This document shows, in pieces, positions 33,099-43,696 of a stretch of 64,000 bases of DNA. The translations under genes and the position numbers were made by a program. Numbering within the stretch: position 1 is the first letter of the stretch; each line of letters opens with the position of its first letter. The notes beneath the pieces are model-generated. The model was not told where the DNA came from. It did not search any database and saw only the letters and a program-made list of their open reading frames with translations. The DNA comes from Aaosphaeria pasadenensis (lineage: Eukaryota; Ascomycota; Dothideomycetes; Pleosporales): contig JAKLMB010000011.1 in NCBI GenBank assembly GCA_022813625.1, forward strand, positions 682,001-746,000, in the 5' to 3' direction.

Positions 33099-36010
33099 AC
33101 GGTTCAACAATGTCTTGGCATCAAAATCGCTCCAGATGCAGTTTCATTATTGCATCCAGATTACGTGCTCCCTGGCGAATTCGACAAGCGTAGTTTGTTT
33201 TGCTGTCCATGTAACAGAGGGGAAGATAAACTTTCGCATGTTTTCGATGACAGCTCCTCGGCAAATTTCCTTTACGGGATTCCCCATTCCTATCGGCGCC
33301 CTGCGGTTGGCTGCTTGTGTTGCCTTGTTCTCCTCATCGTTGAACGAAGAAAAGGAAAATTAAGGACAGCCCTGGCCGAAGGAAGCCGGACCTCAATTTC
33401 CGATTGGACGCGTATCCGCGTGCACTTGCTTGTACGATGACCCGAAGTCGTTCCGGCCCAGCGATCGCACCGTACCCACACTTCCACATTCACATTATTA
33501 CCCCCATTATGTATGCAAGCCACGAGAACTCGCAACGCCACTTTCTCCCGGATATTGTATCTTCCCAAGGCTGCAGTTACAATACGTTTGATTGTCTCTG
33601 AGTGGAGACACCGCTGGCTCTAGGGCCACGGTCAAAGGCATGCGGAGTCGCGGACTCCAACCACCTGACTCTTCTGGATAGGCCCTTGTGCCCACACAGG
33701 AGTATGACCTCAGTGTGGTAATTGATATGCGTTGGGGCACAGAAGCCTTGCGAATTGGGGTATACGACAGGTGGGGACCCAAGGGCTTCTTTTGGTCTTG
33801 ATCCTCGGCGACAGACCTCTTTGGGTGGTGATGTAAGCATCATCAGCCAAACTTTGGGGTGTGGAGGAGCTATGTGCAGAGGCCTCTAATGCCACATCAA
33901 CTTCCAAAGCCACATTTGCCGTTTGGTAGGTTTGTACAAGGCATGTACTAAACTACTAATTAATCAACGCTTCTGAGACTCGTCTCGTGAACCATTCGTG
34001 TCAACGTTTGTAATCGAAAGCCATTCCGGCCAACCTCGGCCGAATGAATTGTCGAGGATTTTCCAACACATACCTGCGGACGATCTCCAAACCCGAAATG
34101 ATAACATCGCTTTCCTCGTACGGCTACTGCCGAAGCAATCATATAAAAGTAATGGAAATTTAGGAATAGCTGTCTACAGATACAGTAGTGTACTCACTGT
34201 GCTGGATACAAATTGGGTGATCCATTTTTCTCGGTCTAAATACGAGGTTACCTTGCGGGAAAGAGGACAAGATAAACCTTATATGCATGCACCGTACACC
34301 TCGCCGCGATTGAATCAAATTAGCACTGGCTTATAGAACTCAATCGGAAAGCTGCTCCGCTGCTCGATGGAGCAATTCTCCGGCCGACCTTAGAGCGTCG
34401 CTCATCTTGACAGACGTAGACTAGCATTCCAAGCATGGTTAAGAAATCCCACCCCAGCACACTTCGTCAACCTGCCTCGTACCCATCAACTCCACTTGAC
34501 TTGACGGAACACTCCGTCTGCAGGCACAGAAAAGTGTCAATTACGGACTTAATCACTAGAGACCCGATGAACTCAAACTAGTGCCATCTAACGAAGGCAG
34601 CATGCTTCCATTCGCCTAATATTCCATCGCTGCTACCGAACGTATCTTTCAACCATACGGTACGGGAGCGGTTCTCGGGACTTCGAAATAGCCGCAAACT
34701 CTAAGCGCTGTTGCTTGTAACTAAAGTGTTTCGCGAAGAGTTGCATGCCGCAACAACGGCAACAGCGGCATCCGCTACCCTTGCGCATGCTTCTAGGCTC
34801 TCTGCCCTCACCTGGTAAATTATTCAAGCACGGGAATAATAATAAGTGGCTGTTCCCGATGTAAATCTCCTGGGGTTCGAAATAGTCATGCCGATGTATC
34901 GCCATAGTTGGTGTGCCGATCATTTTCGGCCAGACATGAATAGCAGGAATGGCCTGGCTGGCCCCCTGTAACATATCACACAACCTGCTATCGCAATTTG
35001 CCTCCGTTATTTTCTCTTTCCCCTCACCAAAATCTGACCGATGAAGTTTGCCATCATTCCGTGGGAAATCGACGCTGCAGGGTTTTTTCAAAACGATCAC
35101 GCGGGATGCTCGCTCGCCAGAGATTCCCTGAAGCCTGAATAATCTGAGACATGTATAAATCCTGCGAATGCTTTGTTCGTCGAGTACATCTGTACAGTAT
35201 GTCACAAAGATAAGCTTGAGTCGAACATTGCACCATTGGCCAGTGCTGCCGTGCGTGATAATCCCAGTATTTCACACAAATTTTTGATGACTCGAATCAC
35301 ATTACATCGTGGCACATGCTTGATTAGCACCCTGCGATGTGTATGTTTCCAAATCTTCCATCATAGCCTTAGGATTCACATGGACACAGCCGAATCAACG
35401 GCATTCCCAATTCAAGCTCACCAAAACATCTCCCAAATCACAACATAATCCAGAGCGGACAGTTAAGCGTTTAAGCATTACCATTCATATCATTCATTCG
35501 TTAATAACTAACTACGACGACCATGATAAAAAAAAAGGATCGAACCTAACATGGGAAGATAACATATAAGTCTAAAACATTCGCAGAACCGTTAATCGTA
35601 GCCGGAATAAACTCCTTCGACGCCCTTGGGAGATGATCTCCTCCGAAAAGATATGGGTGTGTATCAGTCAATTTTGGTCGATCATGACTCCTCCATTAGG
35701 AAAGATGTCCTGGGTGCTTCGGACCGGGGAAGTAGTGGTGGCACAATACCCAGTATGCCAGACTGCCCGCATGCGTAATACATGATTTCCATGGGACCCT
35801 GCATACCGGAATTCGTTCGAACGGGGATGGGTGGTGATGGGCCATCGAATAGCGACGAGCGGCCACGTGAGGAGGACACTCCGGTAAGGCTGATTGTGTC
35901 GTGTTTACTTTCAGCTGAACTTGAAATGGGCATGGGTCTATCCGTTTCGAAGTTCAGTACTTGGCGGTGTCGTCCCGCTCATGCATATCATTGTTTCATC
36001 AATTTGTATT
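33099..36010. other. Intergenic region, about 2.9 kb
   Basis: Lies between the 3' ends of the regulator (plus) and the F-box gene (minus). The longest frame, 34633-35205 minus (190 codons), has no recognisable domain, no clear composition bias and overlaps other frames, so it is not called. No repeats, RNA genes or mobile elements recognised. Confidence 0.5.
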
Positions 36011-37876
36011 TCACTGGTCTGCCGCGGCATTCCCATTCGGCCCATCCGCAGTCATCGCACCAGCCTCGGGCACTGTAGACTGCTGAGCCAAGAGCTGTTC
36101 TAAAGCGTCCATGACCGCGGGCTGAGCAGCGAGAGCATGGATAAGCGCTGTTTCGTTGAATTCGAAGACAGGGTGGCTCGGCTCCTCGAGTTCCTGACTG
36201 TCGGGTGACCCGTAGTCTTCTTCGTCCTCGGTGTGGATCATGTCCGACTCGGCGATGCCTTCCTGTAGGACGTCGAAGCACACATTCTGGTTTCGAAAAG
36301 ACCATTTCGGGGAGTAGAAGTCGACGCCCCTGATGTCGACCGAACGGTGGACGCGCACGATGATCTCCTCTAGGTCTGGGAAATCCTTCTCAACTGAGAG
36401 TGAGAGGTCGTACAGTGAGTCTGAACATCTGTCTGTGTGTTGCTCTTCCTCGAAGACAGTCAGAGCTAGTCGCTCTAGTGCCGGAGGTAGAAGCAAAGAA
36501 AAATTGACATCGATGTCTTCATGTATGGGAATGCTATTGATATCAAAGTCGGAATCACTATCGTCGCCTTCCGGATCCAGAGCACGCTCCGGAAATGCTT
36601 CGAAGGGCGCAGCGAGAGTTGTCAATTCAGAAAATTCTTTAAAGGAGCTGAAACGCCCTCGAGGGTAGAAAACAGTGTTCGGCTCCCTGTTGGCATTGTC
36701 ATCAAAATCAAACAAACAAAGGGTATCCTTGTGCTGTTTTAATGCATTGTAAAGTATGGTGTAATTCACTTGATGCGTGTGAGTACCCCATGCGTGGGCT
36801 GTTGCTGTGTACACGAAATGGAGATGTGTCAGGCGACGACATGCATTCATCAGAATGGCAAGGCTTGAGCTGGCGATGAAGCTATGCAAGATTATCAGAC
36901 GAGAAACGGATGAGAATCGGGTATTGGTTTCAATTTTGTCGAACGTGATGGGGCACGTATGCACTTCCTGGAGCAGCAACTCTTCGAGTATAGGTAGACG
37001 AAGAACGGGATAAATTTGCTCAAGAGTCATGCCAGCTAATCGTAGACGTAGGATGCGCAGGTGTTCGAATTTTTGCGCGTACAAGGGACGGTCGGTCAAG
37101 CCGTTGGTCAACATGGTGATGATTTTTGGCGTGTAATCTATGCGTGATGGATAAAATTGAGCATAGTATGAGTTTGGGGTGTCATCCTCAATGCAGAGAG
37201 TGTGAAGATTTTGAGCGTGCAGCAAAGCTAACCTGAGCAGATCTGGCGATTGCCCTGATGAGAAGTCTTTGACCCATGCTGAGCGATCAGCCACACCTAG
37301 GGCTTTTAGACTTTCGCGTAGAGCCCGACAGTCTGCGGAAGTAGGTTGGGGCGGAGCTGTTGTTACTATTGAATGGCTGATAGGTGTATTCAATTGCCAC
37401 GTGATATTCTTGACAAAGCGAGCAAGTTCAGGATTTGCGAACAATGTCTTCAAAAATCTTGCTGAGCGGCCTGGACTCAGGCGACCGTTGAACCACTCAT
37501 AGAGAAAGTTGTTCGCTGTACGGTTGAGTCGGCGGCTAGTCAGTGACATGCTGTAGTAGGCTTTTCGCTTTTGGAAGGGGTAACCCGGGACAAGTGACAA
37601 TATACGTAGAAGGATTTCATCTGGCAGGCTCTCCAGGTAGCATTTGGGGACATCCTCTGTTATTTGGTCTGCGTCCCCAGGCAAACTTATAGGAACTGTC
37701 TTTCTCTTTTGCCGTGCAGAGGCTCCTGACGCGATTGCAGCCCTGGCCTGTCGTGCAGCTGACGACGCATATGGATTGCTATCTGACTTGCTTGTTGGAT
37801 GCCTTCTTGGCCTTGTTGTGTGTGTAGGGTTGTTGGCCGACATTTGTCGACTAGAACGTCGTGTTGATGGAGCCAT
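36011..37876 (-). CDS. F-box protein
   Basis: Single-exon frame of 621 residues. After a basic, Ser/Arg-rich, probably disordered N-terminus (residues 1-60), an F-box is visible at about residues 79-125 (YLESLPDEILLRILSLV, then SLTSRRLNRTANNFLYEW). F-box proteins bind Skp1 and act as substrate receptors of SCF ubiquitin ligases. The following region (LHTLCIEDD, LRILRLRLAGM, ILEELLLQEV) has leucine-rich-repeat-like spacing that would serve as the substrate-binding part. The C-terminus is acidic and disordered. Substrate unknown. Transcribed divergently from cfd1. Confidence 0.82.
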   Translation of the reverse strand: MAPSTRRSSRQMSANNPTHTTRPRRHPTSKSDSNPYASSAARQARAAIASGASARQKRKTVPISLPGDADQITEDVPKCYLESLPDEILLRILSLVPGYPFQKRKAYYSMSLTSRRLNRTANNFLYEWFNGRLSPGRSARFLKTLFANPELARFVKNITWQLNTPISHSIVTTAPPQPTSADCRALRESLKALGVADRSAWVKDFSSGQSPDLLRLALLHAQNLHTLCIEDDTPNSYYAQFYPSRIDYTPKIITMLTNGLTDRPLYAQKFEHLRILRLRLAGMTLEQIYPVLRLPILEELLLQEVHTCPITFDKIETNTRFSSVSRLIILHSFIASSSLAILMNACRRLTHLHFVYTATAHAWGTHTHQVNYTILYNALKQHKDTLCLFDFDDNANREPNTVFYPRGRFSSFKEFSELTTLAAPFEAFPERALDPEGDDSDSDFDINSIPIHEDIDVNFSLLLPPALERLALTVFEEEQHTDRCSDSLYDLSLSVEKDFPDLEEIIVRVHRSVDIRGVDFYSPKWSFRNQNVCFDVLQEGIAESDMIHTEDEEDYGSPDSQELEEPSHPVFEFNETALIHALAAQPAVMDALEQLLAQQSTVPEAGAMTADGPNGNAAADQ

Positions 37877-38584
37877 ATCGAAAGAAGATGGTTTTCACCC
37901 AGACAGGTAATCGTAGTAGAACCGGCAGGAAGCCGACGTTGGCGAGGCTTCCAGAAGCCTTTAAGAAGTTGTATGCGGGTGAAAGAAGTGTTGCAAAATG
38001 GGCGTCTCGAGGCCGTTAAGTTTCGATGAGTACAATTTTGCAGTAAAGTTTCATCTCATCTTGCTTTTAACACGACATTCAAGAAGGTGCCGCTATCATT
38101 CTACCCACATACCTTTGGGCGCCTAACCACCTAGGTGTAATGCGGAGCTTTGCGGCTCAATTTGAATCAGATGAATCGACAGAAGAACACAGCCAGAACC
38201 AATGATAGACGATTATGAAGGAGTTTCTCGGATATTATTGCGATGTTTGTCAGTATAAAATGGGAATCTTCAGTCAAAGATTGCGGCGTGGTATGTGATG
38301 TTGAAACGCGAGGGTTGACTCGATGGCCCAAGCTTCCGACACGTGATTTCGTGTATCTCCAGCTCGGGCCAATCAACTTCATTGCTTTCCCGTCCCCGTT
38401 CAACGGCGCCAACCGCCGACCGCCGCTGACCTCGATTTCCAAGCAACTCGAAATCGACTTAGATTCGGAAATCTTTGATTGACTCAAATGGCAGCATAAA
38501 TGATTAACCTCAACACCAACTTAACTTCCCTGCCCGCCAAATCACCTCTACGCACCCCGGATTGATAAGGACTCTCTGGCCACA
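37877..38584. promoter_or_regulatory. Divergent intergenic region between F-box and Cfd1 genes
   Basis: 708 bp between two opposite starts; it must hold both promoters. No specific motif is claimed. Confidence 0.5.
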
Positions 38585-39544
38585 ATGGGACTCGATAATG
38601 TCAACACCATCTTACTGGTGCTCTCCGGGAAAGGTGGGGTAGGAAAAAGCAGCATCACAACCCAACTCGCCCTCACACTTTCGCTACAAGGCCACTCCGT
38701 CGGCGTTCTGGACATCGATCTCACCGGACCTTCCATACCGCGATTCTTTGGCATCGAATCCTCCAAAGTCAGACAAGCACCCGGGGGCTGGATACCCGTC
38801 CCAGTCCACGACGGCCAAACTCTCCAGAACCATCATCCCACATCAACCGACCCGGCTGAATCAACAAGGCAAATAGGACCCCTCTCATGCATGTCCCTCG
38901 GTTTCATCCTAGCCTCGCGCAATGACGCTGTCATCTGGCGAGGCCCCAAGAAGACAGCCATGGTCCGACAGTTCCTGAGCGATGTGCTATGGCCCTCGCT
39001 CGACTATCTCCTCATCGACACTCCGCCTGGTACCTCTGATGAGCACATCTCTCTGCTCGAGACTCTCCTCAAAAATACTTCATCGCCCACAGCACCCCCC
39101 AACCAACTTGCAGGCGCCGTTGTTGTGACGACCCCGCAAGCCATATCCGTGTCAGACGTGAAAAAGGAGCTCAATTTCTGCAAGAAGACGGGAATCAGGG
39201 TGCTCGGTGTGGTAGAGAATATGGCAGGGTTCGTGTGTCCGAACTGCTCAGAGTGTACGAATGTGTTCAGCAAGGGTGGCGGAGAGGTCATGGCCCGCGA
39301 ATTTGAAGTCCCTTTCCTCGGCAGTGTGCCGATTGACCCTGCTTTCGTTATGTTGATCGAGGAAGGGACGAGACCGACCTACCCGGCCGGTACAGTAATA
39401 GCTGGGAGAGATATGAGTGTGGAAACGAATCAAGATGTGGGAAAACAAGACTTATTGGTAGACAAGTACCGCAGTTGCTCGCTGGCCCCCATGTTCGATG
39501 CCATTGTTTCAGGACTTGTTAATGATGTTCGGAGTCGAAAATAA
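38585..39544 (+). CDS. cfd1: Cytosolic Fe-S cluster assembly scaffold ATPase Cfd1/NUBP2
   Basis: Intronless, 319 residues. Mrp/NBP35-family P-loop NTPase: deviant Walker A SGKGGVGKSS at about residues 14-23, switch I DIDLTGPSIPRFFG, Walker B LLIDTPPGTSDEH, and the cluster-binding CPNC motif (about 218-221, in GFVCPNCSECTNVF). It lacks the N-terminal four-Cys ferredoxin-like motif of Nbp35, which identifies it as the Cfd1 partner. Cfd1 and Nbp35 form the heterotetrameric scaffold of the cytosolic iron-sulfur assembly pathway that serves, among others, DNA-metabolism enzymes. A Thr/Asp/Ser insertion (HHPTSTDPAESTRQ) before the SCMSLGFIL block is typical of fungal copies. Confidence 0.95.
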   Translation: MGLDNVNTILLVLSGKGGVGKSSITTQLALTLSLQGHSVGVLDIDLTGPSIPRFFGIESSKVRQAPGGWIPVPVHDGQTLQNHHPTSTDPAESTRQIGPLSCMSLGFILASRNDAVIWRGPKKTAMVRQFLSDVLWPSLDYLLIDTPPGTSDEHISLLETLLKNTSSPTAPPNQLAGAVVVTTPQAISVSDVKKELNFCKKTGIRVLGVVENMAGFVCPNCSECTNVFSKGGGEVMAREFEVPFLGSVPIDPAFVMLIEEGTRPTYPAGTVIAGRDMSVETNQDVGKQDLLVDKYRSCSLAPMFDAIVSGLVNDVRSRK

Positions 39545-39958
39545 GCAGCAATGTAAAGGTCAAAATTTCAAGTTGACAAGTTTGGCAACATTGAATCAAA
39601 TCCGATATTAAGACTCACAATGTGACACACTACTACCGTCACACCCAATTCGCATCGAGATGTACGTACGAACAAACCTGTATCAAATATCATCAATGTC
39701 AGCAGCGAGACAAATGCTTTCATTGCCACAAAGTAGGATGGGATAGGGCACTCAGAACGCTAGCAGGGCGTTCTATCAAAATATTACATCCAAGAAACCG
39801 AATGAATTTCAAGTACACAAATTATTTCCCTCTGACAAACAACTCCTACACCTCCTCCACAACAACTGAACATCGACAAATGAAACCGTTTTCATGATAT
39901 CTTACCCGTCTCTAGTCACCTTCAACATATTCCCCACTTCTTATGTTCACCTACTTGC
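39545..39958. other. Convergent 3' intergenic region, 414 bp
   Basis: Tail-to-tail gap between cfd1 (plus) and the tyrosine-rich secreted protein gene (minus); A/C-rich, presumably both 3' UTRs. Nothing else seen. Confidence 0.5.
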
Positions 39959-42900
39959 CTACTTGCACTTAGGCCTCTCGATCACCTCCTTGCAGCTTTG
40001 ATCATCGGGACCGCAGAGAGTGTTGCAGGTAACACCAGGAGCGACGTAGACGTATGGCTGCCCTGCAATATGGATCTGCTTGCTGAAGTCCTTGGCGTTG
40101 TGTCCATCAGCTCTGTAGCCAGCACGGCAGGCACAGTAGTATTGACTTCCTCCAGTGGTGACACAGCCAGTGGTAGTCTTGTCACAACCAGTATCCCATG
40201 AGAAAGGATCGCAAGCCTTGGGGCAAACCTCATCGAGAGTGTCGCCGGTCCATGAGCTGCTGTCCTCGCTGGACTTCGTCTCTTCGGCCTCAGGGGCAGG
40301 GGTTTCCCATACCACAAGCGTTGAAGTGGTTGTGGAGTATGTGGTGACAAAGTCGATGCTTGTGCTGGTCTCAGACGCATCGATGCTTGTGCTAGTCTCA
40401 GACGCAGAGGTCGAAGTGCTCTTAGGGACAGTCACAAAGGTAGTCTTGGTCGTGGTCGTGGTTGATGTCTTGCCCTTGGACGACTTGGTGCTGGTCGCTT
40501 TTTTGCTGGTCGACGTCTTGGTGCTGGAAGACTTGGTCTTGGTCTTGGTCTTGCTGGTTGATGATGACGATGAAGATGTTGATGAAGCACCCCAGCCTCC
40601 ATGTCCACCTCCATGTCCACCTCCTCCGCCGCCAGTTGGCTTTCCACCGCTCAAGTTTCCACTCCAACCGCCCTCTTCTCCCTCGCCGCTTGGCTTTCCA
40701 CCGCCGCTACCACTCTCACCACCAGGCTTTCCGCCGCCGCTGCCACCCTCACCACCAGGCTTTCCACCTCCGCTGCCGCCCTCACCACCAGGCTTTCCAC
40801 CTCCGCTGCCGCCCTCACCGCCAGGCTTTCCACCTCCTCCACCTCCACCTCCGCCGCCTCCATGCTCACCTTTGCCACCTTTGCTACCCCCTTTTCCGTA
40901 CTTGGCCTTGCAAGATCTCGGGCACCGGCTCCTATCTCCATCGCCGTAGCTGTCATCGTCATAAGAATCGTAAGAGTAGTCCTTGGAGGGCCAGTCAAAG
41001 TTCGAACCTAGAGGAGCACGGAAGGTACCAGAGGCACTATTGGCAGATGGAAGATCGCGGGCATGGACGCGGCGGCGGCGGCGGCGCTCAGGCTTTCCAC
41101 CGCTCTTGGAGCTTTCCTCGCTCTCGCTCGACTCTTCTTCAGAGGACTCTTCTTCACCCTCGGGCTTTTCTTCGGACTCGGACTCTTCAGGCTTTCCGCC
41201 GCTTCCCTCGGACTCAGATGATTCAGGCTTGCCACCGGCACCAGCAGGAGGGCCACCAGCACCAGCGGGAGGGCCGCCACCACCACTTTCCTTGTCAGGG
41301 CCGAACCCACCGACGCCCTTTTCCCAGCTGTTATCCTCGCTGCCAGAGCCGCCCTTGCCTCCAGAGCCGCCCTTGCCTCCAGATCCTCCCTTACCACCTT
41401 TGCCGCCACCGTGGCCTCCTTTACCTCCACTGCCGTAGGGGTCGCCATAGCCATCGCCATAGCTGTCGCCATAGCCATCGCCATAGCTGTCGCCATAGCC
41501 ATCATCGTAGCCGTCTCCATAGCTGTCACCGTAGCCATCGTAGCCGTAAGAATCATCATACCCATAACCATAGTCATCGCCATATCGGCTCTTGTCGTAA
41601 CCGTAGCCGTAATCCACACCATCACCAGCACCATACCAGTTATCGCTGTACCCATCGTAGTCATAACCTCCGCCGCCACGCTTGGCAGCACGGTAATGGT
41701 CGTAGCTATCATAATCACCATCACCATAGGAGCCATCACCGTAGGAATCGTCACCATATGAGTCGTAGCTACTCTCGCCGTATGGATCATATCCTCCATC
41801 ATAGGAGTCGTACGACTTCTCGCCATATGGGTCATAGTCGCCACCATAAGAGTCCTCATAATCGTAGCCACCGCTGCGCTTGACTCGGCGGTAGTATTCC
41901 TCGTCGTAGCTCTTGGAGTAAGAATCATCACCATATGGGTCGTAGCTCTTCTCATCGTAAGAATTATATCCTTCGTCGCCATAAGGATCATAGCTCTTAT
42001 CGCCATAAGGATCATAACTCTTATCGCCATAAGGATCATAACTCTTATCGCCATAAGGATCATAACTCTTATCGCCATAAGAATCATAGCCGCTATCATA
42101 GTCGCCTCCATAGGAATCTTCGTAGTCATATCCACCACTGCGCTTGTTTCGGCGGTAATAATCATCATCGTAGCCGTAGTCGTCGTCATAGCTGTAACCA
42201 TCATCCCAGTCGTACTTAGAGCACCATTCAGGGCACTCCTCGTCATCGTAAGAACTGCTGTAGCTTTCGTCACGACCCCAGTGACCACCATGGCCATAAC
42301 TACCTTTGCCGTGACCGTGGCGGCCCTTTTTGCCGTAGTATTTGTAGCCATAGTCATCATCGGCGGCGTACCTCGGGTCGGCATCTTCCCAGCTGTACTT
42401 ATCGCTATACGGGCGTCCGTATGGCCATCCGTTAGGCAAAAAGCCGGATGACCAGCTTGGAGGGAAGCCGTAAGGATGGTAAGGGTCGTACGGTGATCCA
42501 AACGCAAAGTCACCTGGGACCGCAGCAGCAGCAGCCTGTTGCTGGACACTGGCAGCCTGAAGATTGGCGGCCTCAGCAGCGGCCTGAGCAGCGGCAAGGT
42601 TAGCTGCCGCAGTTACGTCGTCTATGAGTGGTACAGGCGCGGCCATAGAAACTGCTGCGGCGATCGGACTCGCTACAGGGACCACCGGTGCCTCCACAGC
42701 TAAACCAGTTTGTCCTGCAACTGGAGTTACCTGGGGAATTGCTGGAGGGAGGGGGATCGCTGATGCTGAAGGTGTTGCTCCGGCCAATGGTACAATGGAA
42801 GCTGGAACAGATGGTTCAGCGGATGGTTCAATGGCTGGTTCAACGGATGGTTCAACGGATGGTTCAATCGATGCTTCAGCGGAGGCTACAACAGATACGT

Positions 42901-43696
42901 CGGCCTCGAGGGGAACCTCAGAATTCACAGCAATCGGCCCGAGACTAGGAAGTCCTGGAACAGGTAGAGGGAAATCCGGGAATGGGAGAGGAAGGCCGGG
43001 AATGAGCGGCGGGCTGCTCGCCTCAGGTACCGTTCCAAAGGGCTCATCAGTTGGTTCGGGAAGACCTGGAAAGGCTGTGTCGAAACTGTCTGATGGCAGA
43101 GCTTCGGGTGTTGGTTCTGCTGGCAGCCCAAGGCTCGCTTCAGGCTCAGATGCACTCACTTCAGGTAGCTCTGGGGCAGCAGCAGAAGGAGCTGGCGCAG
43201 TTGCCAGAATTGGTACGCTCTCTGCGGATGGGACCTGCGCGGATGCGGCCAGCTCAGGTAGACCTGGGGACGGAGGCAATCCAATTCCAAAACTCGCCTG
43301 AGCAGAAGCAGAAGCAGCCACGCCAGCTGTGCTCGGTAGAGCCGTACTACTTGGAACTGCTGGAGTGGTGGGAGGAGCAGGAATGCTGGGAAGGCCAGGA
43401 GCAATAGCAGGGGCAGAGAGGGACTGCGGTGTAGCTGCAATTGGCGGCGGAGGAGGAGGAGCTACGATGGGTAATAATCCGCCTGTTGCAGGAGGGGGAG
43501 GGGGAGCTTGTGGTGCGCCCAAGAATGGAGGAGGTACAGCTGCAGACGGCGCTGGAGCAGCCGTAGCAGCCACAGAGGGAGCTGGAGGAGGCGTGGCGGC
43601 CAAAGAAGGAGTACTTGGAAGGGCAGGGAACGCAGGCAAGAGTTGGGCATTCAGGGCCTGCGTGAGCAGGGCCCCGACGAAGATGCCCCTTACCAT
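39959..43696 (-). CDS. Secreted modular Tyr/Gly/Pro-rich protein with dibasic sites and Cys-rich C-terminus
   Basis: Intronless frame of 1245 residues. Order: signal peptide (MVRGIFVGALLTQALNA, cleavage near residue 17); Pro/Ala/Ser-rich region to about 370 with EPSVEPSVEP repeats; Tyr/Asp/Gly-rich region at about 420-780 containing KSYDPYGD octad repeats; Gly/Lys and Ser/Glu-rich region; GEGGSGGGKPG repeats (about 945-1005); Ser/Thr/Lys mucin-like stretch; and a C-terminal domain of about 95 residues with ten Cys including an EGF-like YYCACRAGYRADG. Three dibasic sites RRNKR, RRVKR and RAAKR (about 515, 602, 670) precede similar SGGYDYEDSYGG-type segments, suggesting Kex2 processing. CPxxC occurs three times (CPEWC, CPRSC, CPKAC). 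Likely cell wall or extracellular matrix. Not assigned to a known family. Confidence 0.82.
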   Translation of the reverse strand: MVRGIFVGALLTQALNAQLLPAFPALPSTPSLAATPPPAPSVAATAAPAPSAAVPPPFLGAPQAPPPPPATGGLLPIVAPPPPPPIAATPQSLSAPAIAPGLPSIPAPPTTPAVPSSTALPSTAGVAASASAQASFGIGLPPSPGLPELAASAQVPSAESVPILATAPAPSAAAPELPEVSASEPEASLGLPAEPTPEALPSDSFDTAFPGLPEPTDEPFGTVPEASSPPLIPGLPLPFPDFPLPVPGLPSLGPIAVNSEVPLEADVSVVASAEASIEPSVEPSVEPAIEPSAEPSVPASIVPLAGATPSASAIPLPPAIPQVTPVAGQTGLAVEAPVVPVASPIAAAVSMAAPVPLIDDVTAAANLAAAQAAAEAANLQAASVQQQAAAAAVPGDFAFGSPYDPYHPYGFPPSWSSGFLPNGWPYGRPYSDKYSWEDADPRYAADDDYGYKYYGKKGRHGHGKGSYGHGGHWGRDESYSSSYDDEECPEWCSKYDWDDGYSYDDDYGYDDDYYRRNKRSGGYDYEDSYGGDYDSGYDSYGDKSYDPYGDKSYDPYGDKSYDPYGDKSYDPYGDEGYNSYDEKSYDPYGDDSYSKSYDEEYYRRVKRSGGYDYEDSYGGDYDPYGEKSYDSYDGGYDPYGESSYDSYGDDSYGDGSYGDGDYDSYDHYRAAKRGGGGYDYDGYSDNWYGAGDGVDYGYGYDKSRYGDDYGYGYDDSYGYDGYGDSYGDGYDDGYGDSYGDGYGDSYGDGYGDPYGSGGKGGHGGGKGGKGGSGGKGGSGGKGGSGSEDNSWEKGVGGFGPDKESGGGGPPAGAGGPPAGAGGKPESSESEGSGGKPEESESEEKPEGEEESSEEESSESEESSKSGGKPERRRRRRVHARDLPSANSASGTFRAPLGSNFDWPSKDYSYDSYDDDSYGDGDRSRCPRSCKAKYGKGGSKGGKGEHGGGGGGGGGGGKPGGEGGSGGGKPGGEGGSGGGKPGGEGGSGGGKPGGESGSGGGKPSGEGEEGGWSGNLSGGKPTGGGGGGHGGGHGGWGASSTSSSSSSTSKTKTKTKSSSTKTSTSKKATSTKSSKGKTSTTTTTKTTFVTVPKSTSTSASETSTSIDASETSTSIDFVTTYSTTTSTLVVWETPAPEAEETKSSEDSSSWTGDTLDEVCPKACDPFSWDTGCDKTTTGCVTTGGSQYYCACRAGYRADGHNAKDFSKQIHIAGQPYVYVAPGVTCNTLCGPDDQSCKEVIERPKCK
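41960..42090. repeat. 24-bp coding tandem repeat (YDPYGDKS octads)
   Basis: Five consecutive 24-bp units (tcgccataaggatcataact-type on the plus strand) nearly identical at the DNA level inside the secreted protein gene; the low divergence points to recent expansion and probable length variation between strains. Confidence 0.85.

Noticed and set aside
34633..35205. 190-codon minus-strand frame in the 33-36 kb gap
   Set aside because: No domain, signal, splice support or family pattern recognised; overlaps other small frames, so probably chance.
40462..42597. Long open frames in other frames of the tyrosine-rich gene (473 codons plus strand at 40462-41883; 529 codons minus strand at 41008-42597)
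   Set aside because: They exist because the 24-bp and similar repeats keep all frames open. The 1245-codon minus frame has a signal peptide, Cys-rich domain and coherent repeats; the others do not.
39959..43696. Calling the tyrosine-rich gene part of a dikaritin-type modified-peptide cluster
   Set aside because: No UstYa-like, oxidase or peptidase gene is present nearby, and the spacing between dibasic sites is far longer than in known precursors.
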